This document shows positions 51,962 to 63,659 of a stretch of 64,000 nucleotides of DNA, in pieces; the stretch's first letter is position 1; each line of letters begins with the position of its first letter. The position numbers were made by a program, and so were the translations under genes. The stretch lies in NCBI GenBank assembly GCA_021234535.1, contig CM037843.1:9856979-9920978 (forward strand), given 5' to 3'. Below the pieces are notes generated by a model that ran no database searches, was not told where the DNA came from, and worked only from the letters and a program-made list of their open reading frames with translations. Source of the DNA: Stichopus chloronotus (Eukaryota; Echinodermata; Holothuroidea; Aspidochirotida; Stichopodidae).

Positions 51962-52229
51962 TATGGCAAGTTTGAACATTTACCTCGCAATTCCACTTAA
52001 GTGAAATACATTTCACTTAAGTGAAATGTGAAATAGCTAGGCAATTCGGGCTAAGCAATTTCACTTAAGTGAAATGCGTTTTACTTAAGTGGAATGCATT
52101 TCACTTAAGTGGAAAACAATTTCTCGTAAGTGGAATTCAATTTTACTTAAGTGGAATTGAATTCCACATAAGTGAAGTGTATTTCACTTAAGTGGAATTG
52201 CGAGGTAAATGTTCAAATGGCTTGCCATA
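51962..52229. mobile_element. foldback element made of CACTTAAGTG palindromes
   Basis: A 268 bp inverted-repeat block. The ends read TATGGCAAG...TTTGAACATTTACCTCGCAA on the left and the exact complement on the right, apart from a 3-base indel. Arms continue into an interior with seven CTTAAGTG palindromes plus two degenerate ones (CTCGTAAGTGG, CACATAAGTG), spaced at roughly 20-30 bases and separated by TTTCA/GAAAT linkers. The single strand could form one large hairpin or many small ones. No coding capacity and no certain target duplication. The structure resembles foldback elements or MITEs. Confidence 0.85.
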
Positions 52230-53115
52230 CTTGGAGGGCAGTGACGTGGATGGAAAACCTTACTATCGAAATCCTATACTTTAGCTGGGTGTATTATCCC
52301 ACAAGAAGAAAATGGCCGATACTGGAGGGTCACGTGCTGCGGGAATGTAATCTTACGGTGAGTGTAATAAGTTTGTCCATCCTTATTTTTTTCTGCTTAA
52401 ATAAATGTACAAATGATGACAATTTTACCTCAGCCGTATGAGTTAAGGACAGCACAAATTTCCTGCACTTGAGGCGCAATTCACTCGACTGTTACTCTGC
52501 TACAATTATTAATGAAATGCCTTATTTAGCAGCACAGTACTGTACAGTGTATAGTGCGCGATGTGCACGTCGTTTTTTTTTTTTCGCAAAGCTGAAGGCG
52601 CTGAACTTAACACTTCCACATCCATGGTAAGTTACGTGTTAAGGGCAAAATGCTTATAACGCACATTTTTTATGCTCTGCGTGTGACCATCTCTATTGCG
52701 TCGCACACGCAAGTATTAGGTTTGTTTTCAAAAGCATTCGTCCCATTACGAACAATCAGTTCAAATCAATAGCCTATGTACAACGATTAAGCTGTATTTT
52801 ATCTGCGACAAGAATTTGGAACAATGCTTCCGCTACTGTTTCTATTATTCGTAATGGTTGACGTCACTTACTTTCTCTTTGAGACTCTTATCTCTGTAAT
52901 CCGAGGGACAAGAAAGGAAAAAGTGTGAATATTTGGCTTTATTCTCTCGTTGTAACTGGCAGTGCAAGGTTACCTTTGGCCTGTATTATCTCCCGCTCCC
53001 TGTTTGCCTTGAAACATAAAGTATCTAGTTCCGTTAATGACTGTCTAATTTCCGAACTTTCGGTTTTCATATTTAACGAATTGATTGAAGTGCATTCCTC
53101 TTTTGAACTCCGCAG
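52230..53115. other. non-coding stretch
   Basis: Nothing supported. T-run near 52570-52584. A TGACGTCA site lies near 52859. Confidence 0.4.
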
Positions 53116-53184
53116 AAGCCAGTCTATTCATAAATTCCATGGAAAATCAGTTAGCTACTGATAATAGTTTGAGTAGTGCCTCAG
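53116..53184 (+). CDS. candidate tail exon (phase 1-1)
   Basis: A clear acceptor (cattcctcttttgaactccgcag) precedes 69 nt reading EASLFINSMENQLATDNSLS then SAS in phase 1, with a donor TCAG|GTCTGC (phase 1). The phase matches the terminal exon at 54625, and together they form a plausible 3' end of a + strand gene, possibly the Ig receptor through exon 9 or the 45354 exon. Confidence 0.42.
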
Positions 53185-54624
53185 GTCTGCGTAGTGCGGC
53201 TATTCTCTTGAACATAAAATTCCTCGTATCATGTTTACTTTTATCTGAAACTCACCAATATTCTGACATGATGATTCGCTATTAATGTAGCGAATCATCA
53301 TTCATGGTAAGATATAGGTGAAATATTTTTTTTTTTTTCAATCGTGTCCAGAAGTAACTAAAGCAATATACTGTTGCATTGGAGGATCAGTTATTATGCA
53401 ACTTGGTTTAAGGGTCTCTCTCTCTCACACGCATTTACTCTGCACGAGCTCAGTCAGTGGCGTAGAAGAAGGGGGAGGGGAGAGGGTGAAACTCCCAAAG
53501 CACAGTTTGGGTACTTTTTTAATGTTTTCATGACCGATTTGAGAGCTTTTATAAAAACCGTTAATCGTTTGATTGCACCATAAGGAAGTCACCGGTTTCA
53601 CATGGGTACTATTCATAAAACCATAAAGTAAAAATCCTCCATTCAGTCAGTTTTCAAACTGAATTGACTGTGAGTAAAACAAAATTTTAAGATCGTCGTA
53701 GAGAGTATTTTTTGTTGCTCTTGTGTAACGGCTCTTTGACACTTACACATCGTTGTCAATTCACCGTATGGATATCCTTTTACTTTGGCGTTAAATATGA
53801 CATAGTACAAGTAATGACAACAATGACTGGCCTAGCACCAGAGGACTAGTTGAGACGGCCGACAAATCGACTGCTCTGAAATGAAAAGGGTAATTAATAT
53901 TTATGCCACCTCAGCAAACTGCTTCAAGTCTGTGTCTTGATTCAAGTTCTTTTTCTTTTGTTAGGTCGGGATGTGTGGAGGAGGATGGTTAGGCATCTCT
54001 GCAGTGCTAACCGTATAAAATTTAAAGACAATAACTCCTCGCCCCAGACAGCTCCAATTCTCCCAACAATTTTCTTCTAGTCCCTCCCACAGCGTGTCTA
54101 AAACCCCTCTACATGTGCAATTTAAAAAAAAATGGGTTCCTGTGTACGCTGTGTAATATATGAGTCACTCTGCATCTTTCGAATTTGCTGTCAAGTTTTC
54201 CTTACCCTAAGCCATAAATGCAGCTTTGGATGATGAGTGGTTGCCTTTAAGTCGGCAGTAGATCATAGCTATAATTACTTGGTCTATGGTCTGCAAGTGT
54301 AAACTATATAATATTTATCATCATAATGAGGTAATACTGTTATTGATCTTTATAGAAAAGGTCTCCATCAAGACCACGGAGAGGTTGGAGAGAAGACTCA
54401 CTCGTCAGATTCAACGAAGTCAGTTTATTAAAAAATGTTTTTGAGCAGAAACCGAGAATATTAGCAGACTCTCTTTTAATCGATTGACGGCGACGTCTCA
54501 AACAGTCACCAACACTCCTGATCAACCTTTCTCATTTTCTTTTTCTGTCATTTCATGCCACGATACCTCTTGACAACACTTTGATAACGTCACAAATTAT
54601 TACTCTCATCATTTCTCTCTTCAG

Positions 54625-54725
54625 GGAGCACTTATGTTCGAGCCAAAAATCTGGTTCAGCGTCATCTCACGAAGAACAACACTAAAAAACTGAGAAGATC
54701 AAACTCTGAATCCCACCTCCATTAG
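54625..54725 (+). CDS. terminal coding exon with basic serine-rich end
   Basis: Acceptor ctcatcatttctctcttcag, then 33 codons and TAG 54723-54725, entered in phase 1. It reads STYVRAKNLVQRHLTKNNTK followed by KLRRSNSESHLH. The mixed basic and serine-rich composition and the RRSNSE segment (a PKA/14-3-3-like RRxS context) suit a cytosolic C-terminus. It follows the 53116 exon in phase. Whether this is the Ig receptor's real end needs transcript evidence. Confidence 0.5.
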
Positions 54726-55133
54726 ACCACGGTAATCAAGAACAATCAATTACTTAAATTTTATACTGTTAATCCCTGAGTTAAAAGAATCTTAAATGAG
54801 AGTGTGTTTGTTTTTATTCCTCGTACTTTTCTCCCTGTATTCAGATTCAAAAAAGGGAAACACAAGGAACGTCAGTAGGAAATGTGGTAAATTTCCTTAA
54901 TGACTGTGATTTCATGTTTATTTTTACTTTTTGTTTCCCAGGACCTGATTGCAGATGAGAATGTCCTTGTTTCTCAACTCAATTAGCGTCAACCAAATAT
55001 TGACCTCCGCTTGACCTTAACCACATGAGTATCTTTTCCTCTAAGTTTCTTCTGTAACACTGTTGCCATGGGTGGTATGTTTAAACGCCCATGTACGTCC
55101 AAACATTAACAAAATTTTACCCTTTATCATCAG

Positions 55134-55201
55134 GGACTCACAGTACACAGAAGAGAACAGTGATTTCATCACACCGCAGTTCTGCCTCCCATGCTATCAA
55201 G
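55134..55201 (+). CDS. candidate exon (phase 2 to 1)
   Basis: After ttttaccctttatcatcag the phase-2 frame reads DSQYTEENSDFITPQFCLPC then YQ and meets a weak donor CAAG|GTTACC (phase 1). It could take the phase-2 output of receptor exon 11 and continue into the phase-1 exon at 57611. The other two frames are also open for part of its length, so support is modest. Confidence 0.28.
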
Positions 55202-56458
55202 GTTACCTTAGTTGTACTTTCACAATATTCAAAGATGGTGGTTTTGAAAACGATGACTGCATGCATGACTTTACTTTTCTCGTAACATAAGAGAATCAAA
55301 TTTGTTAAGACATTACTGCATGATATATTTCCTCTAATTCCGAGACATGAATCCTTAAAAACGTAAATGGGTGAGATTTCAGAATGATTACAGGGCTAAC
55401 TATAGGGAGCTCTAAGAACACGAGCGATTGTGAATACATTTTTGATGCGAGGTTGCGGTGACGTTTCACACCATGATTGCTGCGGTCAACGCACGTCTCC
55501 ACCATCCAAGATTCTTTGACTACTACTTGGACAAAGGGCAAAACACAGGAATGGAATTAGTCGACCTCAGTGCCTCCATGACTGGGCCTTCACCTTACAA
55601 GGCAGTTGACATGAACATCCGTCAAATTTAATTTCTAAAAAGTTTAAAATCTGATGGAACAGATACCTGAACGTGCTTCAGGAAGTTGTAGAGGGCTTTA
55701 TATTTAGCTCGTATAGTTTAGGCCATCTGTGTGACTCCGCAACAGTTAAATAATCTCTAATTATGTTTTCGAAGCGTTTCTATACAGTTGTATGTGACCT
55801 AGCACGAATATACGAACCGGTTCAAATTGACTACTAAAGACTTACACTCGTCGACATCCTATCAGAGCTCGTTGCTGGTCTTTACGGTTTGACTCATGTA
55901 AGACATGACAATATTTTCAAAATGCAAACATTGTGTTGTATATTACAATATCTTATAATACTTTCTTTTAGGCATAAGTATCTTATTTTTATAAGAGAAA
56001 AAAATATTTTAATGTTACTTTTTTTGTTTTTAGTTTCTTTTCAATCACATTACCTCCTTTTTCCTGTGTAAATTGGAATGAGATTTAAATGTTATGGAAT
56101 ATAAAATACGATCTTAACTACTTTTCCTTTTTCAGTGACAGATTATAACCGATAAAACAAAAGTGGATGGCAATAAATCTTGTTGAGAAACGATCACGAT
56201 CAGTCTCAGGTATAGCACACATCACTTTGGAATTATATATTTTCCAACCGTAGGGTTACATTGAGATATCTCTTCATTGCTAATCCTATATATCTAGTAT
56301 ATGATTGCCATTCTGCATTGTAAAAGCCTCTATAATTACATATCAGTGGAAGCTTTGACGCGTGCGCCCCTCACAATGTGTGCGAATGAAGTGTGTGAAT
56401 GAATTAACGCACCGGTTTTGCGAAACACTTTGACGACTTCTTTCACTAGTAGCACAGC

Positions 56459-56461
<3 letters not shown>
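55202..56461. other. non-coding stretch
   Basis: No supported exon or repeat apart from short A/T-rich runs. Confidence 0.4.

Positions 56462-56555
<94 letters not shown>
56462..56555. repeat. TA microsatellite
   Basis: Pure TA run of about 94 bp. Confidence 0.97.
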
Positions 56556-56557
<2 letters not shown>

Positions 56558-57014
56558 CATATCAAGTAAGCGTTATAAACTGTAAGATGAGTGATGTAAA
56601 GCTTTTGTTTTGTACTTTTCAACATAATTATGGCATATTCGATTTACAAGAACTCAATATATTTGCAGTGATCAAACAGATTAGTGATGCTGATGCAATC
56701 GTTTCACATCAACGAGTCAAATATTACTAAAAACTGTTTTAATGTACAGGGTGAAAGCTGGGAAGGAACCGACATGTTGACAATTGAACCAGACTTACTT
56801 TGGTCACCAACCAACTTTCAAAGAGGCTATGCCCAAATGAGTTACCGTTCACTGATCCAAACAAGTCTAACAAAAAACCGCGAAGTAGTTTAAAATTTGA
56901 TCCATGTAATAAGAATCTTAGATTTTTTTTATTGTTCATAAAAGTTAACATTGTGTTTTGGGTGTGCTTAATTTATAATCTATGTTTGTCCCACCGCGAA
57001 TCGTCTTGGTTTAG

Positions 57015-57153
57015 AGAAGACACGCCAGAATACAGACTCAGGTGGGAAAGGGCGTGTCGCTCCGGTGACAGGATCGAGGCTAAGAAACGATCTAAGGAAG
57101 AAGCCCAGGCTAAGCTACCCAAAGACTCGCTAAAGGAAGATCCGATATACTAA
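57015..57153 (+). CDS. candidate terminal exon, highly charged
   Basis: After cgaatcgtcttggtttag the frame (phase 2) encodes 45 residues: EDTPEYRLRWERACRSGDRI, a lysine/glutamate-rich middle, and SLKEDPIY before TAA 57151-57153. The exon is clearly richer in GC than its flanks. A poly(A) signal AATAAA lies at 57335-57340. Phase 2 matches the output of receptor exon 11, so it could be an alternative last exon; EPLYSNI in exon 11 and EDPIY here are loosely alike. It may instead end another gene. A 5' extension of the frame to 56800 looks intronic. A frame at about 56752-56893 after tgtacag is open too but undecided. Confidence 0.42.
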
Positions 57154-57610
57154 AAAATTACAACATCATTAGAACCAATATTAAAATCAGGCATTCTAGT
57201 TGAAGACCAACGGGATTAATGTTTAATCGACTGGACTTTATCACAATTTGTGAAATTAGTATACATCCAAACTATGAATTTTCCAAGATATGACTGTATT
57301 GTTATATTGAGAATATTATTATGACTGAAACAAAAATAAAAGAGAAAATGCCTAAAAGACAGTGTGTCCTATACTTCATTGTTGTATAATGGAAATCATC
57401 TGAAAAGGGGGCAGTCGTTTCAAATACGATAATTCTACATTCTGAATTATCCGTATATTTGACACCCGTATAGTACCCATGTGTACCCGTGTACCGACAA
57501 GTACACATGCATGTGTATGTTATTTCTGTATTGGGTGTATTATGTCGCGTTGCTCATATATCTCAGAGATAGGTTGCGTTTACATCATTCATATTTGATG
57601 CATTTTTCAG

Positions 57611-57714
57611 TGGCCAATAAGTATAAGAGATGTACCTCAATTGAGGTCAGCGAAGGTCAGCAATGTGTAAAAATCGTCAAAATTGCAAACACCTCAGGAG
57701 GAGAGAAGAGGTAG
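57611..57714 (+). CDS. candidate terminal exon
   Basis: Acceptor catatttgatgcatttttcag then, in phase 1, ANKYKRCTSIEVSEGQQCVK followed by IVKIANTSGGEKR and TAG 57712-57714. It would accept the phase-1 output of the 55134 exon. In phase 0 the same DNA gives a 19-codon frame, so the reading is not certain. Its downstream flank (about 57818-57855) is similar to that of the 61616 exon. Confidence 0.28.
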
Positions 57715-59268
57715 GGATTCTTATCTATACCTGACACAGAGACACGATTGTACATGATTTCATTATCGAGCTGTCTTCCAGCTCCCTGATTTTATCATGC
57801 TTAGATTAATATTACATTCATTCATACTCTGGAAGAATCCTCAACTCATATTGGCCCATAAGGGTCAGGTGACCATGCGGAGCATACACGGTATTTTATT
57901 TTTTTATTTTTTGTATTTTATTCCACGTCAGGGTGATTATAATTCCAAGAGAAAAACAGGGTAAAATTACTTATAGAAAGCACTGCTACAGTGATGTGAA
58001 ATCTTTACCATTAAGAAAAATACTTAACAGATACGCCACTTATAGACTGTTTGAAATCGTAGAGAATAGTAATGAAGATTTAAGAGAAAGCTTGTAGGGG
58101 TAATTCAAAGGAATGAACCGAAAAAAAGCAACGTATATACATTGCACGTGGAAAATAACCGACATACTTTAAAAAAGGTCTTCTGTACATTACGACCAAA
58201 AGAAAAACATTAATTTGTAGATTTTTAGAAATCTTCCCCTATCTTGGTTTGAATTTTCTATCTCAAAGATTGCATTTGTCTAAATTTGGTGTCAATATTA
58301 CTGTGTGGATCAGACCTTTTTTATTCCTATTGTTTCAATTGTGTCTTCTTTATTAAAATCGAAATGCGGCCAAGGGTGCATGATTAGTTCCCCCCCCCCC
58401 TTTTTTTTTCCTGTTCCATTTGTCACGATTATGATAAAACGGTGGTACCTCTTTTCTGGATGTTGAACGGAACTGAACGGACATCTGGAAGTAGCTCTTT
58501 ATTGAAATAGTTGAGTAAAAATCGAAATTAACTACGAAAATGCTTGCGTTAGACGCCATGAAGACGCACTGAAATGGCATTTAACAACATTATTTATATC
58601 TATGCCATTCCAAGATCAATATCGCTTTACCATCTTGAGTTTCACTGGATTGTCAAAGGTCTATGTTAAGTAACAACAAGAACAAAAGGAAAGTAGGGAT
58701 ATTAAACGAATCTCAAATAAAGCATTACATGTGATAATTGACAACGTTCTCCTTTGTGAACTTGTAAAATTTCGTTGCGACTTATATTCTGACTTGCTAA
58801 ACAAATAATAAGTGTAAATAACTATTAGTAAGTTGTGGAAAACCCTTTTTGTTTTCATAATTGCGATGTAGCAGCTCCATTTAATCCTTTCAACTTTGAA
58901 TTTTTAATATTGAGCACTTTGAAAGACGCTTCTTTGCCAACTTTTTCTTCCGCCAACACTTTACGACTGACTTCACATACACCATGGTTGACTCATATTA
59001 AACCTTGCAATCAAAATTGTTGCGATGGCAACCGGGACAGTTATGAATTACACCCAGACAGTACAGGGCGTGTACTTTCTCGTCGTAACGCACGGGAACC
59101 AGGACAAACACACGAAAAATTAAACGAGCCACGAGTATACCCACTACTTCTCTTAACCTACAATCCATTCATTAAAATAGCTAAATAATTGATTAAGCAA
59201 ACAAGATAAGCAAACATTAAAAACTGTCACTTGGAGGGTTACGATGTTGCTTTTTTCTTCTTTGTCCT
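57715..59268. other. non-coding stretch
   Basis: Holds GGAAGAATCCTCAACTCATA and following bases near 57830, also found in diverged form near 61710. A C10-T9 tract lies near 58390-58409. A 117-codon frame at 58835-59188 shows no splice support or family signal. Confidence 0.4.
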
Positions 59269-62123
59269 TCAAGTTTGACCGTATGAATAATGTCCTGAAT
59301 CAACTTCGTTTACAGCAACGAAGTAGTACAAGAGGGAGCTCACCACCAGGATACCTCCGAAGATAACACCAGCGATGGTTAAGAAAACTGCGGATTTCGC
59401 GTGAGATTGGGCAGTCTCAAGATTGGTCCTTTCAATCAACGCCTTCGAACACACAAAACAAATATGAAAAATTAAAATATGATATCATTTCAGATGCTAT
59501 CCGAGTAAATTCTTCCTCAGTTTCAATACACTTGTTAACTTTTCCGGTTAAGAGTTCTTAGCAAAACTCGCAAACGAAGCCAAAACAGCATAAATTGCAA
59601 TACAAGAAAAAAAAATGGCAAAAAGGAAAACAAAAAGAATGCAATCAGCGGAGTTGCCTAACTCATACCTATTGTTTTCGTACTCATTCGCTCCCTCACA
59701 CACAATTATTTATGGACATTTTAAGCCGGCCAAGTTTGAATTTTATTGAACTTAACATCTAGAAGAAGACACAATTTCAGACCATGGAGCATCTATTTAC
59801 CAACTTTGACCTTTATTGACTTATGCGATCTTTGAGTTGTGGACACAAACGTTTCAACAAAAAGCTTAATTTTTGACCACTGACCTTGGCCTCTGACCTT
59901 CAAAGATATGTAAATGTGATTTTTAGATAAAACCTTGTACACCAATTATATATTAGGGTTTCATGAAAATAGCCCTGTTGGATTAATAAATATAGCTGAA
60001 ATAAGATTTTCAATAGTTTGACCTTGGACCTCTGACCTTGAATCTTGAACAGGACAAAACTTCAGACCATGGAGAACCTATCTACCAACTTTGACCTTCA
60101 TCGACTTTGCGATCTCAAAGAAATTGTGATCGTACACTTTAAAATGGATTTTGGACTTTCCTTAGACACACACGTTACTACTTCACTCACGATTTTGGCC
60201 CTTGTGCACGCGAGGTGTTTCGGGCAGCCCTCAGACCATAGTTTAGACCCCCCCCCCCCCCACGTATCACAGATAATGTTACGATGGCAATTGTTGATTT
60301 GGCAACTGAGAGTGCCATGATTTTTTCTAACCATCTGGCAACTGTAACATCTCATCCTATTGCACGCACTCGGACGAGGTTAGGAAAACGCCGCAACACC
60401 TCCAATAACACCAAGAAAATTCAATGGACAGCAATACCATACCAACAAGATACACCAACAACGAGAAAAAGAGAAGCCACATCACAAACCGTCAACAACT
60501 ATAAGATGACAATATTGATACTCAAACAAAAAGAAAAAAATAGTACCGATATCAACAATGCTAAAAACAAGGCAGCAATAGCATAAACAAGAAAGAAATA
60601 ATCTTACCAGAATAGCATATACGATTGCTGGTATTGTGCAGATAGCCAACACAGGGGCGCAAAAAGTTGTCACAATCGACAGAACCAAAGATATGATGGC
60701 CCTGGTCTTTATGCTGGATATCAATGCTTCATCTTCAGGAGTACGAAAAATCTTTTAAAGAAGAAAACAACATGAAAGGTTCTAGGCCTATATTACGGCA
60801 TAGCATGGGTATATTCGTCAATGTACTACATTTTGATATTGAATTTTAATATCGATTCCTTCAAGGATGTAGACTCGGGTCAGGCTTCAATCTCTGCGAG
60901 GCACAAAACGACAAAAAAAAAAAGAAAAAAAAAGAGGCAGACAGATGAACAGATAGAACAGGAAACGTGGAGATGCAGACAAGTATCTATACAAACAGAA
61001 AAAAACTGATATTGAAAGGATGATTGGTTGAAGGGTGGATGAATGGTACATAGACGGATGGAAAGACAGTTGATGAAAGTAATTTCCAAAGAAATATTCC
61101 AGTGCCGGTTCGAACGGTCTATAAATGAAAGAGCATATTTTCCACTTTTAGCATTTCGATAAAACCAATGCCATATTGTTCACAACTCGCGATATTGCTG
61201 TTTGAAAGCAGGCAGCTCTGGCCAAGAAAGATTTCCAAAGTGCCAGGAGCCTCAAGTATACAAAAATATCACTTCGATAAGTTTTTGTCAGTTCTTTGAA
61301 ACTGCAGTGCATATTGAATATAAGTAAAGTTGACATCGGTGAAGAATTAAGATCAATTTGTATGTTTAAAGTGCTTCGAAATAACGTGGAAATTAAGGCC
61401 ACTTCGTTGAAACTATCACAAGGTTTCTTTTAAGATAGTCAAGATGGTAAAAAAATACAAAGGATATTCAAGTAATTGTGCCTGAGTGACATCACGAATT
61501 TCATAATGCAATGTATCATTTTGAATATTCAGCAAAATCCATGTGTTCCAATCGGAATATGCCATAAGGATACGGTTCTAACCAATAAAGAGATCACTTT
61601 TTTATCAACTTTCAGTGGCCATTCATACCCACTACCGAACCAAACGCCTTCGCAATCCCCGGCCATTACAAACAGAATAGAGCCCGGCGTATAGTACAAG
61701 TTCATATACTTGGGAAGAATCCTCAAGTCCTATTGGCCCATTTCAGTCAAACAAACCACGAGGATAGACCACGGTCAATGAACGGTCGACGAACACAATA
61801 AAACCGTAGATCAACGGTATTTTGTACTCTACTCTCTTACATGTATACACTAAACAATGGCTAAAAGTGAATAACATTCGATCTGAAGTTCGTAGACCTC
61901 TTTGGGTCTGGTCTAGGGGCTATTGAAAAAGGAAATATATACCTACATGTACGTAAATATAAATCATAAGTAAATATACGTAAAAACAACACAGCGATAA
62001 TGTCAGTGGTAATTCTTGTTACGGTAGTCTTACCGCTTTAAAATTCGGAGTTGTGTCCCACGAAAGCTTATTCAGCAGACTTTTAATAACTTTGATATAC
62101 TCTACCGAACTTAAGCATTTCTT
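59269..62123 (-). CDS. CD225/dispanin-like small membrane protein
   Basis: Minus-strand exons: 62034-62123 (5' limit uncertain; ends GCG|GTAAGA, phase 0), 60608-60751 (acceptor tcttctttaaaag, donor CTG|GTAAGA; 48 codons) and 59269-59442 (acceptor ttcgaag; 57 codons, stop TGA 59271-59269). All joins are phase 0. The protein reads LSWDTTPNFKA, IFRTPEDEA, a hydrophobic segment (IISLVLSIVTTFCAPVLAIC), TIPAIVYAIL, then ALIERTNLETAQSHAKSA and a second helix (VFLTIAGVIFGGILVVSSLL) with a short polar tail. Two membrane segments joined by a loop with E/A...S.A is the CD225 arrangement of dispanins (IFITM, PRRT and SYNDIG groups). The family sits in plasma or endosomal membranes; IFITMs limit viral entry, others act at synapses. 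Subfamily cannot be told here. Confidence 0.62.
59770..60120. repeat. tandem ~285 bp repeat with TGACCT motifs
   Basis: CAGACCATGGAG, CTACCAACTTTGACCTT and GACTTTGCGATCT occur at about 59778-59831 and again, diverged, at 60063-60115, about 285 bp apart. The spacer and flanks repeat GACCTTGGCCTCTGACCTTC-type runs, that is direct copies of the TGACCT half-site. It lies in the intron of the minus-strand CD225-like gene and is probably an old dispersed repeat. Confidence 0.75.
61616..61694 (+). CDS. candidate alternative terminal exon, proline-rich
   Basis: A good acceptor (acttttttatcaactttcag) precedes a phase-2 frame reading GHSYPLPNQTPSQSPAITNR then IEPGV and TAG 61692-61694. The phase matches receptor exon 11, but the distance (18 kb) and the intervening minus-strand gene make the link weak. 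AATAAA lies at 61797-61802. In phase 0 the DNA is open even longer, so the frame is uncertain. It lies in an intron of the CD225-like gene on the opposite strand. Confidence 0.22.
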
Positions 62124-62764
62124 CTTCGTCGATGGTAATTATGGATAAGTTAAACAGTCTTTATGCAATAAAATCGTACAGAAGACTAAGGACTGCAATA
62201 GTAGAACTCCCACAGTCAAAGGCAACGTGTGCGAGTCAACGTAGGCCTAAGCCCCCATAACGTTATGGTATTCGTTCTTGATACTGTAATTGTGTTAGGA
62301 CTGAGAGTGAGACATCAAACATGCCCAAGCTTTTCTCTAAATATACCGTTCCAAAAACCTGAAACTGTCTTAATCAAAAATCAGTGCAGTCAACCCGAGG
62401 CAAATTCCAATATTTGATTACTTGATGAGGAAACAAAGCTCAGTCTGTAAGTTTTCCGTACGCTAATACACTGAACCACAGCGTGCGCTCACTCGTATGT
62501 AGACTCTGGCAGTGCTGTAGTACGCAACGCGTACGTACAAAGTGCAAACTAAAGCATGCATAATGCCATAGTATTGTTAATCATTTTGTTTAAATGTTAT
62601 TTTGTGTATAGCGCGCGAGCAGTGTTGACGTGTTGTGAATCTTGTTTACCTTTCTCTGGTTCGTTTTTCAATAAAAATTAGGTTATTTAAGAACAAAGTT
62701 TTCGTCTTTTCCATCAAAATCTCTTGTTGTATGTATGAACAAAGTTAATCAACTCATGGCCTTT

Positions 62765-62865
62765 GTATTAACGGTAGGATAATGCACTGTTAGGGCTAAT
62801 GCTCTCGCTGGATGCCCTTGTGAATTGCTTGCATTGACGATAGTGCATTATTCTACTGTTAATAC
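62765..62865. repeat. short hairpin-forming inverted repeat
   Basis: The left arm GTATTAACGGTAGGATAATG (62765 on) and the right arm ending 62865 are complementary over about 26 bases with three or four mismatches, with a 50-base loop. About 101 bp in total; probably a MITE remnant. Confidence 0.7.
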
Positions 62866-63532
62866 ACGGTCCAGCGTTGAGTAATCTTTAATTATAATAA
62901 TATCAGCTCATTATCGTCATAACTGTAATTAACATTAACATCCTCTCCGATAAACTGTTCATTGTCTTCTACATTTATATACATAAAGGACATGACAGCA
63001 AATGTTTGGTTATTCATGTTACCTTTTAACCCAATTACATTTACCGCGTATGTCAACCCTCATACCATTACATTAGATGTGTTTACCACGAATATTGAAA
63101 TTATATAATGTCCATTTTATTCGTTTTCATTCCTGTAGCCATGTCGGAGTACTAAGTGGGGCCAACGAAGTGTCAAATACCATGTTTTAGGGGTTTTTAC
63201 AGTCGTGAAGTGACTGCCCCAGCGACTGGTCCTAAACGTTAGAGAGCGTTCCAACACAGAGAGGGAAAGACATCAGAACAGAAAAAAAAAAAATCCAGAG
63301 AGTGGGAGAGGTTCCATTTAAACTTACGATCGATCAGAGTTCCATTTATTAATGATTCGACTGGCACATAAACTTGATAGATGAAGTTGACGATGATTGG
63401 AAAATTGAACAGAACAGTTACATGACGATGAAAAACTGAAAAGAGCAAGAAGGAATACGCTGACACAGGCCCACGTAGTATACGGAGAGAGAAAGTGAGA
63501 GAGAGAGGTTTACAGTTCGACGACATATTTAC

Positions 63533-63659
63533 CAGTGTCAGGAAGCTCGAGGCTGTTGAAGCTGCCCGGGGTCACGAGAGTCACGAGGTCAACGATGACG
63601 TTGACCAAACCGAATGACGTACTTGTATACATCATCGTAAGCAAATTGTTGCTACCCAT
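63533..63659 (-). CDS. candidate first exon upstream of the CD225-like gene
   Basis: ATG 63659 (minus) opens MGSNNLLTMMYTSTSFGLVN, a hydrophobic run (VIVDLVTLV) and TPGSFNSLELPDT, ending at donor ACTG|GTAAAT (phase 1). Codon content is richer in GC than its flanks and coding-like. The phase does not fit the 62034 exon directly, so a further exon would be needed, or this is a separate gene. Without splicing the frame ends six codons later. Confidence 0.35.

Noticed and set aside
51962..52229. CRISPR-like regularly spaced repeats
   Set aside because: Units are palindromic, variable and lie inside an inverted repeat in a eukaryotic genome; no leader or cas genes.
58835..59188. 117-residue + strand frame
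   Set aside because: No splice sites or domain pattern, and low-complexity start; likely chance.
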